Source of the DNA: Agromyces aureus | GTDB taxonomy: Bacteria; Actinomycetota; Actinomycetes; Actinomycetales; Microbacteriaceae | Length of the DNA stretch: 64,000 nucleotides | Assembly: GCF_001660485.1 (NCBI RefSeq) | Contig: NZ_CP013979.1 | Location: forward strand, 3,224,001 to 3,288,000 | Direction: 5' to 3' | Part shown: positions 29,175 through 36,267 of the stretch, piece by piece | How the letters are laid out: each line of letters opens with the position of its first letter | Numbering within the stretch: position 1 is the first letter of the stretch | Notes under the pieces: model-generated | The model's database searches: none | What the model saw: the letters and a program-made list of their open reading frames with translations, nothing else | Told to the model about the DNA's origin: nothing | Position numbers and translations under genes: made by a program

Positions 29175-29600
29175 ATGAACATGACGATGGACATGATGAA
29201 GGGCGCGATGTCGTCGTCGGAGATGCCGATGCAGGGCATGGATCCGATGATGATGCAGGAGTGTCTCGAGGCCCTCTCGGCGTGCATGCAGGCGTGCGTC
29301 ATGTGCGCCGACGCCGACGCCGCAGAGGGCATGGGGCGCTGCGCCTCGATGTGCTCGAACTGCGCCGACATGTGCGACACCATGATGAAGATGATGCTGC
29401 GGGTGCACGGCTGGGACATGGGCGTGATGATGTCGATGATGCAGTCGACCACGATGATGGCGCGCGCCTGCTCGGCCGAGTGCATGATGCACGCCGACAT
29501 GAGCGAGCACTGCCGCATGTGCGCGATGGCCTGCGATCAGCTCGTCATGGCCATGGAGAAGATGATGGGCATGATGAGCGAGGCCATGCCGATGGCGTGA
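29175..29600 (+). CDS. Met/Cys-rich four-helix copper-storage-like protein (Csp/DUF326 type)
   Basis: The 141-residue protein contains 41 methionines and 13 cysteines. The cysteines fall in CxxxC and CxxC-type pairs along amphipathic helices (ACMQACVMCAD, GRCASMCSNCADMCD, ACSAECMMHAD, HCRMCAMACDQ). This is the pattern of the four-helix-bundle Csp/DUF326 family, which stores Cu(I) through cysteine thiolates lining the core. No signal peptide is visible, so it would be cytosolic, like Csp3. The many methionines, concentrated at both ends (MNMTMDMM, MMGMMSEAMPMA), are beyond what the fold needs and suggest extra metal sites. Family assignment is confident; copper as ligand is inference from the family. 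Confidence 0.85.
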   Translation: MNMTMDMMKGAMSSSEMPMQGMDPMMMQECLEALSACMQACVMCADADAAEGMGRCASMCSNCADMCDTMMKMMLRVHGWDMGVMMSMMQSTTMMARACSAECMMHADMSEHCRMCAMACDQLVMAMEKMMGMMSEAMPMA

Positions 29601-29656
29601 GCCGTCGGTGTCGGTTTCGGCGTGCGGGAGCTTCGCGGTGCACGCCGCCGGGCGCC

Positions 29657-30007
29657 TCAGGCGTCGGCGACGCTGAACTGCTGCGCGCCCGCGGCGAGCA
29701 CGCCGTAGACGCCGTGCAGTGCGACCGGGTCGCCGACCTGCAGCGTGCCCGCGAACGCGTCGTGCTGCCACACGCGGCGGATGCCGCCGTCGAGCGTCGC
29801 GAGCCAGGCGAACCCGTTCGCGTCGACCGACGTGACGATCGCGTCGATCCACTTGCTCGCGGCCACCGTGGCGAGGCGCTGCTGCACGGCGTTCAGCCCG
29901 TGGCCGGCCCGCTCGCTCGTGCACGCCCCCGGGTGCTCGCAGCCGCGCATGCCCATGGCCTCGCCCGTGCGGGGCGTGGTGGCGGCGTGCGGCTCGCGGT
30001 GCGACAT
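29657..30007 (-). CDS. Uncharacterised protein with Cys/His/Met-rich N-terminus
   Basis: The 116-residue protein is convergent with the Csp-like gene. Its first 40 residues contain His, Met and two cysteines (MGMRGCEHPGACTSE). Residues about 45-110 look like a small all-beta domain (IDAIVTSVDANGFAWLATLDG, VGDPVALHGVYGVLAAG), similar in texture to OB-type barrels. I do not recognise the family. ATG 30007 has GAGGAGC five bases upstream. The metal-ligand-like N-terminus and its neighbour suggest a metal-related role, but this is weak inference. Confidence 0.65.
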   Translation of the reverse strand: MSHREPHAATTPRTGEAMGMRGCEHPGACTSERAGHGLNAVQQRLATVAASKWIDAIVTSVDANGFAWLATLDGGIRRVWQHDAFAGTLQVGDPVALHGVYGVLAAGAQQFSVADA

Positions 30008-30140
30008 GAGGGCTCCTCGGGGTTCTCCGGGTTCGATGCGGCCACGTTACGCGCGCGGCGTGCGGATGTCGCCCGCCCCCGTCACACGCGGAAACACGCC
30101 GCACGGCGAACGCTCAGGCGGCCGCGACGCGCGTCGCCCG

Positions 30141-30146
30141 TAGCAT
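30141..30146 (+). promoter_or_regulatory. Leaderless-type -10 box of psuG
   Basis: TAGCAT ends seven bases before ATG 30154 and overlaps an alternative ATG at 30145, which argues for the downstream start. Confidence 0.5.
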
Positions 30147-30153
30147 GGCCGAC

Positions 30154-31095
30154 ATGCCCGACGACGTGCCATCCGCCATCCGCGTCTCCGCCGAGGTGCG
30201 AACCGCCCTCGATGCCGGTCGCCCCGTGCTCGCCCTCGAATCGACGATCCTCACGCACGGGCTGCCGAGTCCGCGCAATCTCGAGGTCGGCCTCTCGTCC
30301 GAGGCGCTCGTGCGCGAGGCGGGCGTCACGCCCGCCACGATCGGCGTCGTCGACGGCACGCCCGTCGTCGGCCTCTCCCCCGCCGAGATCGAACGCCTGT
30401 GCGCGGCATCCGGCGACTCCGGCGGCGACCGCACCGTCGTGAAGGCGAGCCTGCGCGACCTGCCGATCGCGCGCGCCAAGCACCTCGACGCCGGCACGAC
30501 GGTCGCGGCGACGGCCTGGCTCGCGCACCGCGCCGGCATCCGCGTGATGTCGACGGGCGGGCTCGGCGGGGTGCATCGCGGCGCGAGCGAGACCTTCGAC
30601 GAGTCGGCCGACCTCGGCGTGCTCGCGACCACGCCGATCACGCTCGTGAGCGCGGGCGTCAAGTCGATCCTCGACATCGGCGCGACGCTCGAGCGCCTCG
30701 AGACGCTGAACATCCCGGTCGTCGGCTACCGGACCTCGCGGTATCCGGCGTTCTACGTCGCCGACTCCGGCTTCGCGCTCGACTACCGCATCGAGAGCCC
30801 GGCTGATGCCGCAGCGCTGGCGCTCGCGCGCGACGAGCTCGGGTTGCCCCAGGCGGTGCTCGTGGCCAACCCGGTGGACGCGGAGCAGCAGCTGGACCCC
30901 GCGTTCCACGACCGCGTGCTCGCCGAGGCGCTGGCCGCGGCATCCGCTCAGGGGGTGACCGGGCACGACACGACGCCGTTCCTGCTCGACTACGTTCAGC
31001 GCGCGACCGACGGCGCGAGCCTCGAGGTGAATCTCGAGGTGTACCGCGGCAACGTCGCGCTCGGGGCGGAGATCGCGCGTGCCGTCGCGGGGTGA
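30154..31095 (+). CDS. psuG: Pseudouridine-5'-phosphate glycosidase
   Basis: The 313-residue protein cleaves the C-C glycosidic bond of pseudouridine 5'-phosphate to uracil and ribose 5-phosphate. It matches the family throughout: LALESTILTHGLPSPRNLE, VVDGTPVVGL, GTTVAATAWLAHRAGI, MSTGGLGGVHRG, VKSILDIGATLERLET and VANPV near the end. The Glu in LEST and the Lys in VKAS are at the positions expected for catalysis. The ATG at 30154 is chosen from the -10 spacing. The adjacent PfkB kinase at 31106 makes this the usual pseudouridine catabolic pair. Confidence 0.94.
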   Translation: MPDDVPSAIRVSAEVRTALDAGRPVLALESTILTHGLPSPRNLEVGLSSEALVREAGVTPATIGVVDGTPVVGLSPAEIERLCAASGDSGGDRTVVKASLRDLPIARAKHLDAGTTVAATAWLAHRAGIRVMSTGGLGGVHRGASETFDESADLGVLATTPITLVSAGVKSILDIGATLERLETLNIPVVGYRTSRYPAFYVADSGFALDYRIESPADAAALALARDELGLPQAVLVANPVDAEQQLDPAFHDRVLAEALAAASAQGVTGHDTTPFLLDYVQRATDGASLEVNLEVYRGNVALGAEIARAVAG

Positions 31096-31105
31096 GGCGG
31101 GCAGG

Positions 31106-32050
31106 GTGCCGGACGTGCTCGCCGTCGCAGGCGACCTCGTCGAGGACATCGTGGTGTGGGCGAGCGAGCCGGTGCATCACGCGACCGACACCGCGGCGCG
31201 CGTGTTCCGCGCGCGCGGGGGCAGCGCGGCCAACGTCGCAGCCCTCGCGGCCGGGCTCGTGCCGACCCGGTTCATCGGGCGCGTCGGGGCGGATGCCGCG
31301 GGCGACGCGCTCGCGGACGCGCTCACCGCGAACGGGGTCGACGTGCGCGTGCAGCGGGAAGGGCGCACCGGCACGGTCGTGCTGCTCGTCGACGTCGACG
31401 GCGAGCGCACGATGTACCCCGATCGTGGGGCCTCGGCCGACCTCGACGCCGTCGATCCCGCGTGGCTCGACGGAGTCGCCTGGCTGCACCTGCCGGCCTA
31501 CGGGTTCGAGCGCGAGCCGATGCGCGGCGAGCTCGCCCGACTCGTCGGTCTCGCCCGCGACCGCGGCGCCGGTGTGTCGATCGATGCCTCGTCGACCGGC
31601 CTGATCGACGGACTCGGCGTCGCGTTCGCGCTCGACCTCGTGCGCGGGATCCACCCAGACGTGCTCTTCGCGAATGAAGACGAAGCGGCACTGCTCGGAC
31701 TGACGGGTGGCGGCCCGCTCGCGGCATCCGTCGCCCGCACCGTCGTGGTCAAGCACGGCGCACTGCCCACCGACGTGATCGTCGACGGCCGACTCGCGGC
31801 ACGCATCGACGTCGAGCCGGTGACCGGCATCCGCGACCTCACGGGCGCGGGCGACGCGTTCGCGGCCGGGTTCCTCGCGGCGACCCTGCGCGGTGCGGAT
31901 GCCGCGGCGGCGGCCCTGGCAGGTCACCGCGCCGCGGCATCCGTGCTCACGCAGCCGGGCGCGAACGCAGCGCCGACGAGCGATGCGACGCCGGAGCCGT
32001 CGTCGCCACCGACGTCAATTCGAGTTGACGATCCTTCACGCGTCAACTAG
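31106..32050 (+). CDS. PfkB-family carbohydrate kinase, probable pseudouridine kinase
   Basis: The 314-residue protein is a ribokinase/PfkB-family kinase. It has GGSAANVAALAAGL near residue 35 and the catalytic loop DLTGAGDAFAAGFLAA near residue 245. Its position 11 bases after psuG suggests it phosphorylates pseudouridine (psuK role) to supply PsuG. Sequence alone does not exclude another nucleoside or sugar. The start is GTG 31106 with GAGG upstream; an ATG at 31079 would overlap psuG. The last 15 codons overlap the promoter and twin operator of the next gene. Confidence 0.85.
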   Translation: MPDVLAVAGDLVEDIVVWASEPVHHATDTAARVFRARGGSAANVAALAAGLVPTRFIGRVGADAAGDALADALTANGVDVRVQREGRTGTVVLLVDVDGERTMYPDRGASADLDAVDPAWLDGVAWLHLPAYGFEREPMRGELARLVGLARDRGAGVSIDASSTGLIDGLGVAFALDLVRGIHPDVLFANEDEAALLGLTGGGPLAASVARTVVVKHGALPTDVIVDGRLAARIDVEPVTGIRDLTGAGDAFAAGFLAATLRGADAAAAALAGHRAAASVLTQPGANAAPTSDATPEPSSPPTSIRVDDPSRVN

Positions 32051-32057
32051 CGTTGAC
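32014..32057 (+). promoter_or_regulatory. Promoter with twin GTCAA-N6-TTGAC operators
   Basis: The -35 TTGACG (32025-32030) and -10 TAGCGT (32048-32053) are 17 bp apart. The -10 lies seven bases before ATG 32061, so the transcript is leaderless. Two 16-bp inverted repeats overlap these elements: GTCAATTCGAGTTGAC (32014-32029) covers the -35 and GTCAACTAGCGTTGAC (32042-32057) covers the -10. Binding at both would block RNA polymerase. The HTH protein encoded immediately downstream is the obvious candidate repressor. Confidence 0.75.
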
Positions 32058-32060
32058 GCC

Positions 32061-32288
32061 ATGGACGACACGACCCTCCGCACTGCGATCGCCGCGGCCG
32101 ACGGCGACGACCCCTACCGAGCGCTCCGCGACCTGCACCATGCCCGCATCGAGGTCACGCGCGAGCTCGACCGTGCCGAGGCGATCGCCGTGCGCCGGGC
32201 CAGGGCCGCCGGATCGAGTTGGCAGCTCATCGCGCTCGCGCTCGAGGTCTCCAAGCAGGCTGTGCACAAGAAGTACGGGCGCAGCTGA
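32061..32288 (+). CDS. 75-residue helix-turn-helix protein
   Basis: The small protein has an N-terminal helical part (DPYRALRDLHHARIEVTRELDRAEAIAVRRA) and a C-terminal sigma-like HTH (GSSWQLIALALEVSKQAVHKKYG). This type of short HTH protein recurs in actinobacteria but has no settled function that I know. It starts at ATG 32061, directly after a leaderless promoter overlapped by twin inverted repeats, so autoregulation is likely. It precedes an ABC exporter gene by 76 bp; that gene also has its own TAGGCT box. The protein may form dimers through the first helix. Confidence 0.75.
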   Translation: MDDTTLRTAIAAADGDDPYRALRDLHHARIEVTRELDRAEAIAVRRARAAGSSWQLIALALEVSKQAVHKKYGRS

Positions 32289-32294
32289 GCGACG

Positions 32295-32300
32295 TAGGCT
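32295..32300 (+). promoter_or_regulatory. -10 box of the ABC exporter gene
   Basis: TAGGCT lies about 65 bases before ATG 32365, giving a short leader that carries the AGGAAGAG ribosome site. Confidence 0.4.
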
Positions 32301-32364
32301 GTTCGGGGCGAACCGCGCGGAATCCGGTCGATGCGACATCCGCGGACCCGCCCAGGAAGAGACG

Positions 32365-34269
32365 ATGAGCCAGACGCAGAACCGCACCGCGCAGAACCGC
32401 ACCGCCCCCCGCCGCAATCCCTTCGCCCGCCCGACCAAGACCGACGGGCCGCGCGCCTCCTTCACGCAACTGCTGCCCTTCATCTTCGAGCACCGACCCG
32501 TGCTCATCTGGGTCGCCGTGCTCTCGATCATCGGCGCGCTCGCGAGCCTCGCCCAGCCACTGCTCGTCAGCCAGGTGATCACCATCGTCGAGGCCGGCGA
32601 CCCGCTCGGCACCATCGTCTGGGCGCTCATCGCCCTCGTTATCGTGAGCGGCGTGATCTCGGGTTACCAGCACTACCTGCTGCAGCGCACGGGCGAGGGC
32701 ATCGTGCTCTCGAGCCGCAAGCGCCTCGTCGCGAAGCTGCTGAACCTGCCGATCTCCGAGTTCGACACGCGCCGCACGGGCGACCTCGTCTCGCGCGTCG
32801 GCAGCGACACGACCATGCTGCGGGCCGTGCTCACCCAGGGCCTCGTCGAGGCCATCGGCGGCACCGTCACGTTCATCGGCGCGCTCATCGCCATGCTCGT
32901 CATCGACCCCGTGCTGCTCGGCCTGACCCTGCTCGTGATCCTCATCGCGATCACGACCGTCACCCTGCTCTCGCGCAAGGTCCGGGACGCCTCGCACGCC
33001 GCCCAGTCGAAGGTAGGCGACGTCGCGGCATCCGTCGAACGCGCGATCAGTGCTGTGCGCACCATCCGCGCCGCCGGCGCGACCGAGCGCGAGACCCGCA
33101 CCATCGAGGGCGAGGCCGAGGGCGCCTGGCAGATGGGCGTCAACGTCGCGAAGATCTCGGCGCTCATCGTGCCCGTCGCGGGCATCGCCCTGCAGGTGTC
33201 GTTCCTCGTCGTGCTCGGCGTCGGCGGGTACCGCGTGGCGTCGGGCGCGATCACCGTGGCCGACCTCGTCGCGTTCATCCTGTTCCTCTTCATGATGATC
33301 ATGCCGCTCGGGCTGTTCTTCGGCGCGATCACCTCGGTGAACCTCGCGCTCGGTGCGCTCGGCCGCATCCAGGAGATCCTCGACCTGCCCGACGAAGACG
33401 CGCACGACCGCGACCTGGCGCCGCTCGCGCTCATGGTCGGCGAGGCCAACGCGGGCGTGCTCCCCGACGCCTCGGCCATCACCTTCGACGACGTGCACTT
33501 CGCCTACGCCACCACGCGCAGCGACCCCGCCGACCCGGCGAACGACTCGCCCGACTCCGTGGCGGTCGAGCCTTCGGTCACCGACCGGCAGCCCGTGCTG
33601 CGCGGCGTCTCCTTCGACGTGCCCCGCGGCCAGCGCATCGCCCTCGTCGGCCCCTCGGGCGCCGGCAAGTCGACGATCCTCGCGCTCATCGAGCGGTTCT
33701 ACGACCCGTCGGTCGGCACGGTGCGCATGGGCGGCCTCGACCTGCGCTCGCTCGACCGCGCCGAACTGCGCGCGCAGATCGGCTACGTCGAGCAGGACGC
33801 CCCCGTGCTCGCCGGAACCCTGCGCGACAACCTCCTGCTCGGCAGCCCCGACGCGACCGACGAGGAGTGCGAGCACGTGCTGCGCGCCGTCAACCTCGGC
33901 GCCGTGCTCGACCGCGACTCGCGCGGCCTGGCCGCCGCGGTCGGCGAAGACGGCATCATGCTCTCGGGCGGCGAGCGTCAGCGCCTCGCCATCGCCCGGG
34001 CGCTCCTCGCGGCCCCGCCGATCCTGCTGCTCGACGAGTCGACCTCGTCGCTCGACGGCGTCAACGAGCGCATGATGCGCGAGGCCATCGACCAGGTCTC
34101 GGCCGGCCGCACGCTCATCGTCATCGCGCATCGCCTGTCGACCGTCATCGACTCCGACCGCATCGTCGTACTCGACGGCGGCCGGGTCATCGGCGAGGGT
34201 ACGCATGGCGAGCTCGTGCAGTCCGTGCCCCTCTACCGCGAGCTCGCCGAGCACCAGCTGCTCGTCTGA
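32365..34269 (+). CDS. ABC exporter, fused permease and ATPase (half-transporter)
   Basis: The 634-residue protein is a type IV (B-type) exporter subunit that would act as a dimer at the membrane. Residues about 45-340 hold six transmembrane helices (LIWVAVLSIIGALASLAQPLL onward). The ATPase follows with Walker A GPSGAGKST, signature LSGGERQRLAIARALL, Walker B ILLLDEST and the H-loop AHRLST. A roughly 25-residue insertion rich in Asp/Pro/Ser lies at the start of the ATPase (between FAYATTRSD and VLRGVSFDV). The cargo is unknown. The ATG at 32365 has AGGAAGAG upstream. The preceding small HTH gene may regulate it. Confidence 0.92.
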   Translation: MSQTQNRTAQNRTAPRRNPFARPTKTDGPRASFTQLLPFIFEHRPVLIWVAVLSIIGALASLAQPLLVSQVITIVEAGDPLGTIVWALIALVIVSGVISGYQHYLLQRTGEGIVLSSRKRLVAKLLNLPISEFDTRRTGDLVSRVGSDTTMLRAVLTQGLVEAIGGTVTFIGALIAMLVIDPVLLGLTLLVILIAITTVTLLSRKVRDASHAAQSKVGDVAASVERAISAVRTIRAAGATERETRTIEGEAEGAWQMGVNVAKISALIVPVAGIALQVSFLVVLGVGGYRVASGAITVADLVAFILFLFMMIMPLGLFFGAITSVNLALGALGRIQEILDLPDEDAHDRDLAPLALMVGEANAGVLPDASAITFDDVHFAYATTRSDPADPANDSPDSVAVEPSVTDRQPVLRGVSFDVPRGQRIALVGPSGAGKSTILALIERFYDPSVGTVRMGGLDLRSLDRAELRAQIGYVEQDAPVLAGTLRDNLLLGSPDATDEECEHVLRAVNLGAVLDRDSRGLAAAVGEDGIMLSGGERQRLAIARALLAAPPILLLDESTSSLDGVNERMMREAIDQVSAGRTLIVIAHRLSTVIDSDRIVVLDGGRVIGEGTHGELVQSVPLYRELAEHQLLV

Positions 34270-34573
34270 GACACCCACCAGCAAGGCGGATGCCGCGGCG
34301 CGAGTTCTGCGCCGCGGCATCCGTCTTCCTTGGGGATGTTCGCGATCACTGTTCGCGGGATCGGTGTTCGCGCGATTGCTGTACTCGGGATCGGTGGGGT
34401 TCGCGGACTCGATGCGGCCGCGGCACCGGCGGCGATACTCGGCCGAATCTCGGGGTTGACCCGAGGAAACCTCAGTGCTCACTCGGATGGGGGCGCGGCC
34501 GGGCCTTCGTAGCGTGTGGTTCTGCGTCCGAAGTCCGGATGCCTGCGACATCCGCACCGAAGGAATCCCCATC
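34270..34573. other. Intergenic region with terminator and degenerate repeats
   Basis: This 304-bp gap holds the terminator at 34287-34323, then a degenerate 15-bp tandem repeat (about 34333-34400, units built on GTTCGCGNGATCGGT). A small CGGATG/CATCCG hairpin follows at 34535-34555, just before the ribosome site of the next gene. No coding frame is convincing. Confidence 0.5.
34287..34323 (+). terminator. 15-bp perfect terminator hairpin after the ABC exporter
   Basis: CGGATGCCGCGGCGC (34287-34301) pairs with GCGCCGCGGCATCCG (34309-34323), loop GAGTTCT, followed by TCTTCCTT. Confidence 0.78.
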
Positions 34574-35407
34574 ATGAGCATCGCCCCCGTGACCGACCTG
34601 CGCGACGTGCGCGACGCCCGCGCCGCCGCGAGCGTCGACCGTCTCGCCCTCGACCTGCCCGTCGATCTCATCGCGCACCTGCCCGATGCCGACGACGCGA
34701 CGCCCGCCCGACGCGGTCACGGCGACTCGTTCGACCGCGTGCAGTCCACCCTGCAATCGTGGCTGCGCACCTGGCAGCCGCAGCGACTGCCGGCGTTCAC
34801 GCCCGTGCGCGACATCTCGCCCGAGGGCGAGCCGGGAGCCTCCGGCCTCAAGAGCTCGCCCTCGGCACCCGACGGCGCCGTGCGCGTGACGGCCTCGCTC
34901 TACGACCCGCCCACGCGCGGCGAGGGCGTGCTCGCCTGGTCGCGCAACTGGGCGAGCACGATGCTGCTGCCGCCGGCCCGCGAGTCGGGCCGCCTGTTCT
35001 ACCGGTTCCGCGTCTCGAGCCGGCTCGTGCTCGACGGTCAGGCCGACCTCGGCCTCGTCTCGACGAGCGCCAACTTCGGCGTCGTCGCCGATGCGGCGAA
35101 GGCCGACCCCTTCGAGACCCCCGGATTCCAGGCACCCATCGTGCGGCCGCTCGTCGGCGTGCGGTGCACGGCCGACCAGGACGTCTCGGCATCGGAGGTC
35201 TTCGAGGGCTCCATCGCCGTGCGCCAGGGCGAGACCCCGGCGATGGCGTTCGTCGTCGGCACCGAACTGCGCTTCGAGAACGGCTGGGTGCGCGTGCACG
35301 AGGGCACGAGCACGTGGATCGGTCCCGTCGAGCCCGGCGCGACCGGCACCGTCGAGTACCGCTACGCGCCCACGTCGCTGCTGCGCGTGCTCGGCCACCT
35401 CGACTGA
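34574..35407 (+). CDS. Uncharacterised soluble protein
   Basis: The 277-residue protein has no signal peptide or membrane segment. I do not recognise a domain. The first 60 residues are acidic and partly helical. The rest looks beta-rich, with alternating hydrophobic residues (YRFRVSSRLVLDG, MAFVVGTELRFENGWVRVHEG, TGTVEYRYAPTSLLRVLG), suggesting a beta-sandwich or jelly-roll. AAGGAA lies nine bases before ATG 34574. The gene stands alone between a terminator and an 80-bp palindromic repeat. Confidence 0.7.
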   Translation: MSIAPVTDLRDVRDARAAASVDRLALDLPVDLIAHLPDADDATPARRGHGDSFDRVQSTLQSWLRTWQPQRLPAFTPVRDISPEGEPGASGLKSSPSAPDGAVRVTASLYDPPTRGEGVLAWSRNWASTMLLPPARESGRLFYRFRVSSRLVLDGQADLGLVSTSANFGVVADAAKADPFETPGFQAPIVRPLVGVRCTADQDVSASEVFEGSIAVRQGETPAMAFVVGTELRFENGWVRVHEGTSTWIGPVEPGATGTVEYRYAPTSLLRVLGHLD

Positions 35408-35456
35408 GGCGGGCCACGGCGCCGCTCCCCCGGCGACGGCTCGACTGACGCGCCGT

Positions 35457-35538
35457 GCGCAACTCCGGAGCGCCCGCGCGACGCGCGGTCGATCATCAGC
35501 GACTCGCCGCTGAAAGCGCCCGGAGTCCGGAGTTGCGC
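35457..35538. repeat. 80-bp palindromic repeat, copy A
   Basis: The arms GCGCAACTCCGGA (35457-35469) and TCCGGAGTTGCGC (35526-35538) are perfect inverted copies, 82 bp end to end. It lies between convergent genes. See copies B-E at 39797, 39942, 61276 and 62363. Confidence 0.85.
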
Positions 35539-35559
35539 CGTCGGGCGGCGGACGTGGCG

Positions 35560-35979
35560 TCAGGCCGTGGTCGGGCGGACGGCCGGCACCTCGGCGGCGT
35601 CAGGGTCGGCGTCGGCTGCGTCGGCGCCCGCGTCTTCAGGGGCGGCGCGCTTCTGCCAGGGCCAGCGGCCCGAGATCTCGAGCTCGAGCGACCAGCTGAG
35701 GAACGTGCGGATGAGCACGATGATCGCGAGCACTCCGACCGACTCGAGGGTCGGCGTGACCGCGACGGTCTTGATGATGTCGGCCGCGACCAGCAGCTCG
35801 AGGCCGAGCAGGATCGCTCGCCCGAGCACTCGGCGGAACCGCGTGTAGATCGGGCTGCGTCGCCGCAGGCCCCGAAGCGCCGCGTCGACGCTCGCGTAGA
35901 GCACGCCGACGACGATCGCGACGACGCCGAGCGCGTCGATGACCTCGCCGACCGATTCGATGAACTCGCCGAACTGCAT
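35560..35979 (-). CDS. DUF1622 family membrane protein
   Basis: The 139-residue protein has three hydrophobic segments (about residues 12-32, 55-75, 85-102), with a conserved-looking RRVLGRAILLGLELLVAADIIKTV and IIVLIRTFLSWSLELEI. These features match DUF1622 proteins of unknown function. The last 35 residues are an acidic Ala/Pro/Asp tail. I chose ATG 35979 because AAGGAGG lies four bases upstream; an in-frame ATG at 35997 would include that site in the coding region. Confidence 0.82.
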   Translation of the reverse strand: MQFGEFIESVGEVIDALGVVAIVVGVLYASVDAALRGLRRRSPIYTRFRRVLGRAILLGLELLVAADIIKTVAVTPTLESVGVLAIIVLIRTFLSWSLELEISGRWPWQKRAAPEDAGADAADADPDAAEVPAVRPTTA

Positions 35980-36130
35980 GTCGCCTCCTTGCGCCACACG
36001 CTAGCGGCGCGAGCCCGAAGTTCGGGCACGACGTGCCGGGCGGAGCCGTGCGGACGCGGCAGTGTGCCGGCGCACCTTCCCACGCCCACGCCCACGGGCA
36101 CGCGCGTCAGCAGCCCACGACGGAACGAAC

Positions 36131-36180
36131 GGATGCCGCGGGCCGGCGCACCTTCCCGTGCGCGCCGGCCCGCGGCATCC
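36131..36180 (-). terminator. 19-bp perfect hairpin between pckG and the DUF1622 gene
   Basis: GGATGCCGCGGGCCGGCGC (36131-36149) and its exact complement (36162-36180) enclose a 12-base loop. This is the second of two hairpins downstream of pckG. Confidence 0.7.
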
Positions 36181-36208
36181 GCTCTCCGTGTCGTGCTCGC
36201 CGACCGCG

Positions 36209-36246
36209 CGGTGATGCGCCCCGCTTCGCGACGGGGCGCATCACCG
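36209..36246 (-). terminator. Terminator hairpin directly after pckG
   Basis: CGGTGATGCGCCCCG (36209-36223) pairs with CGGGGCGCATCACCG (36232-36246), a 15-bp stem about 20 bases beyond the stop codon. Confidence 0.75.
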
Positions 36247-36267
36247 GCCGGCGAGCAGGTCGAGCCG

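Noticed and set aside
34330..34512. 60-codon plus-strand frame with a repetitive hydrophobic product
   Set aside because: The product pattern comes from the degenerate 15-bp DNA repeat and there is no ribosome-binding site or -10 box at a suitable place.
32227..34671. 814-codon minus-strand open frame opposite the ABC exporter
   Set aside because: It is a shadow of the ABC exporter and crosses the terminator at 34287-34323.
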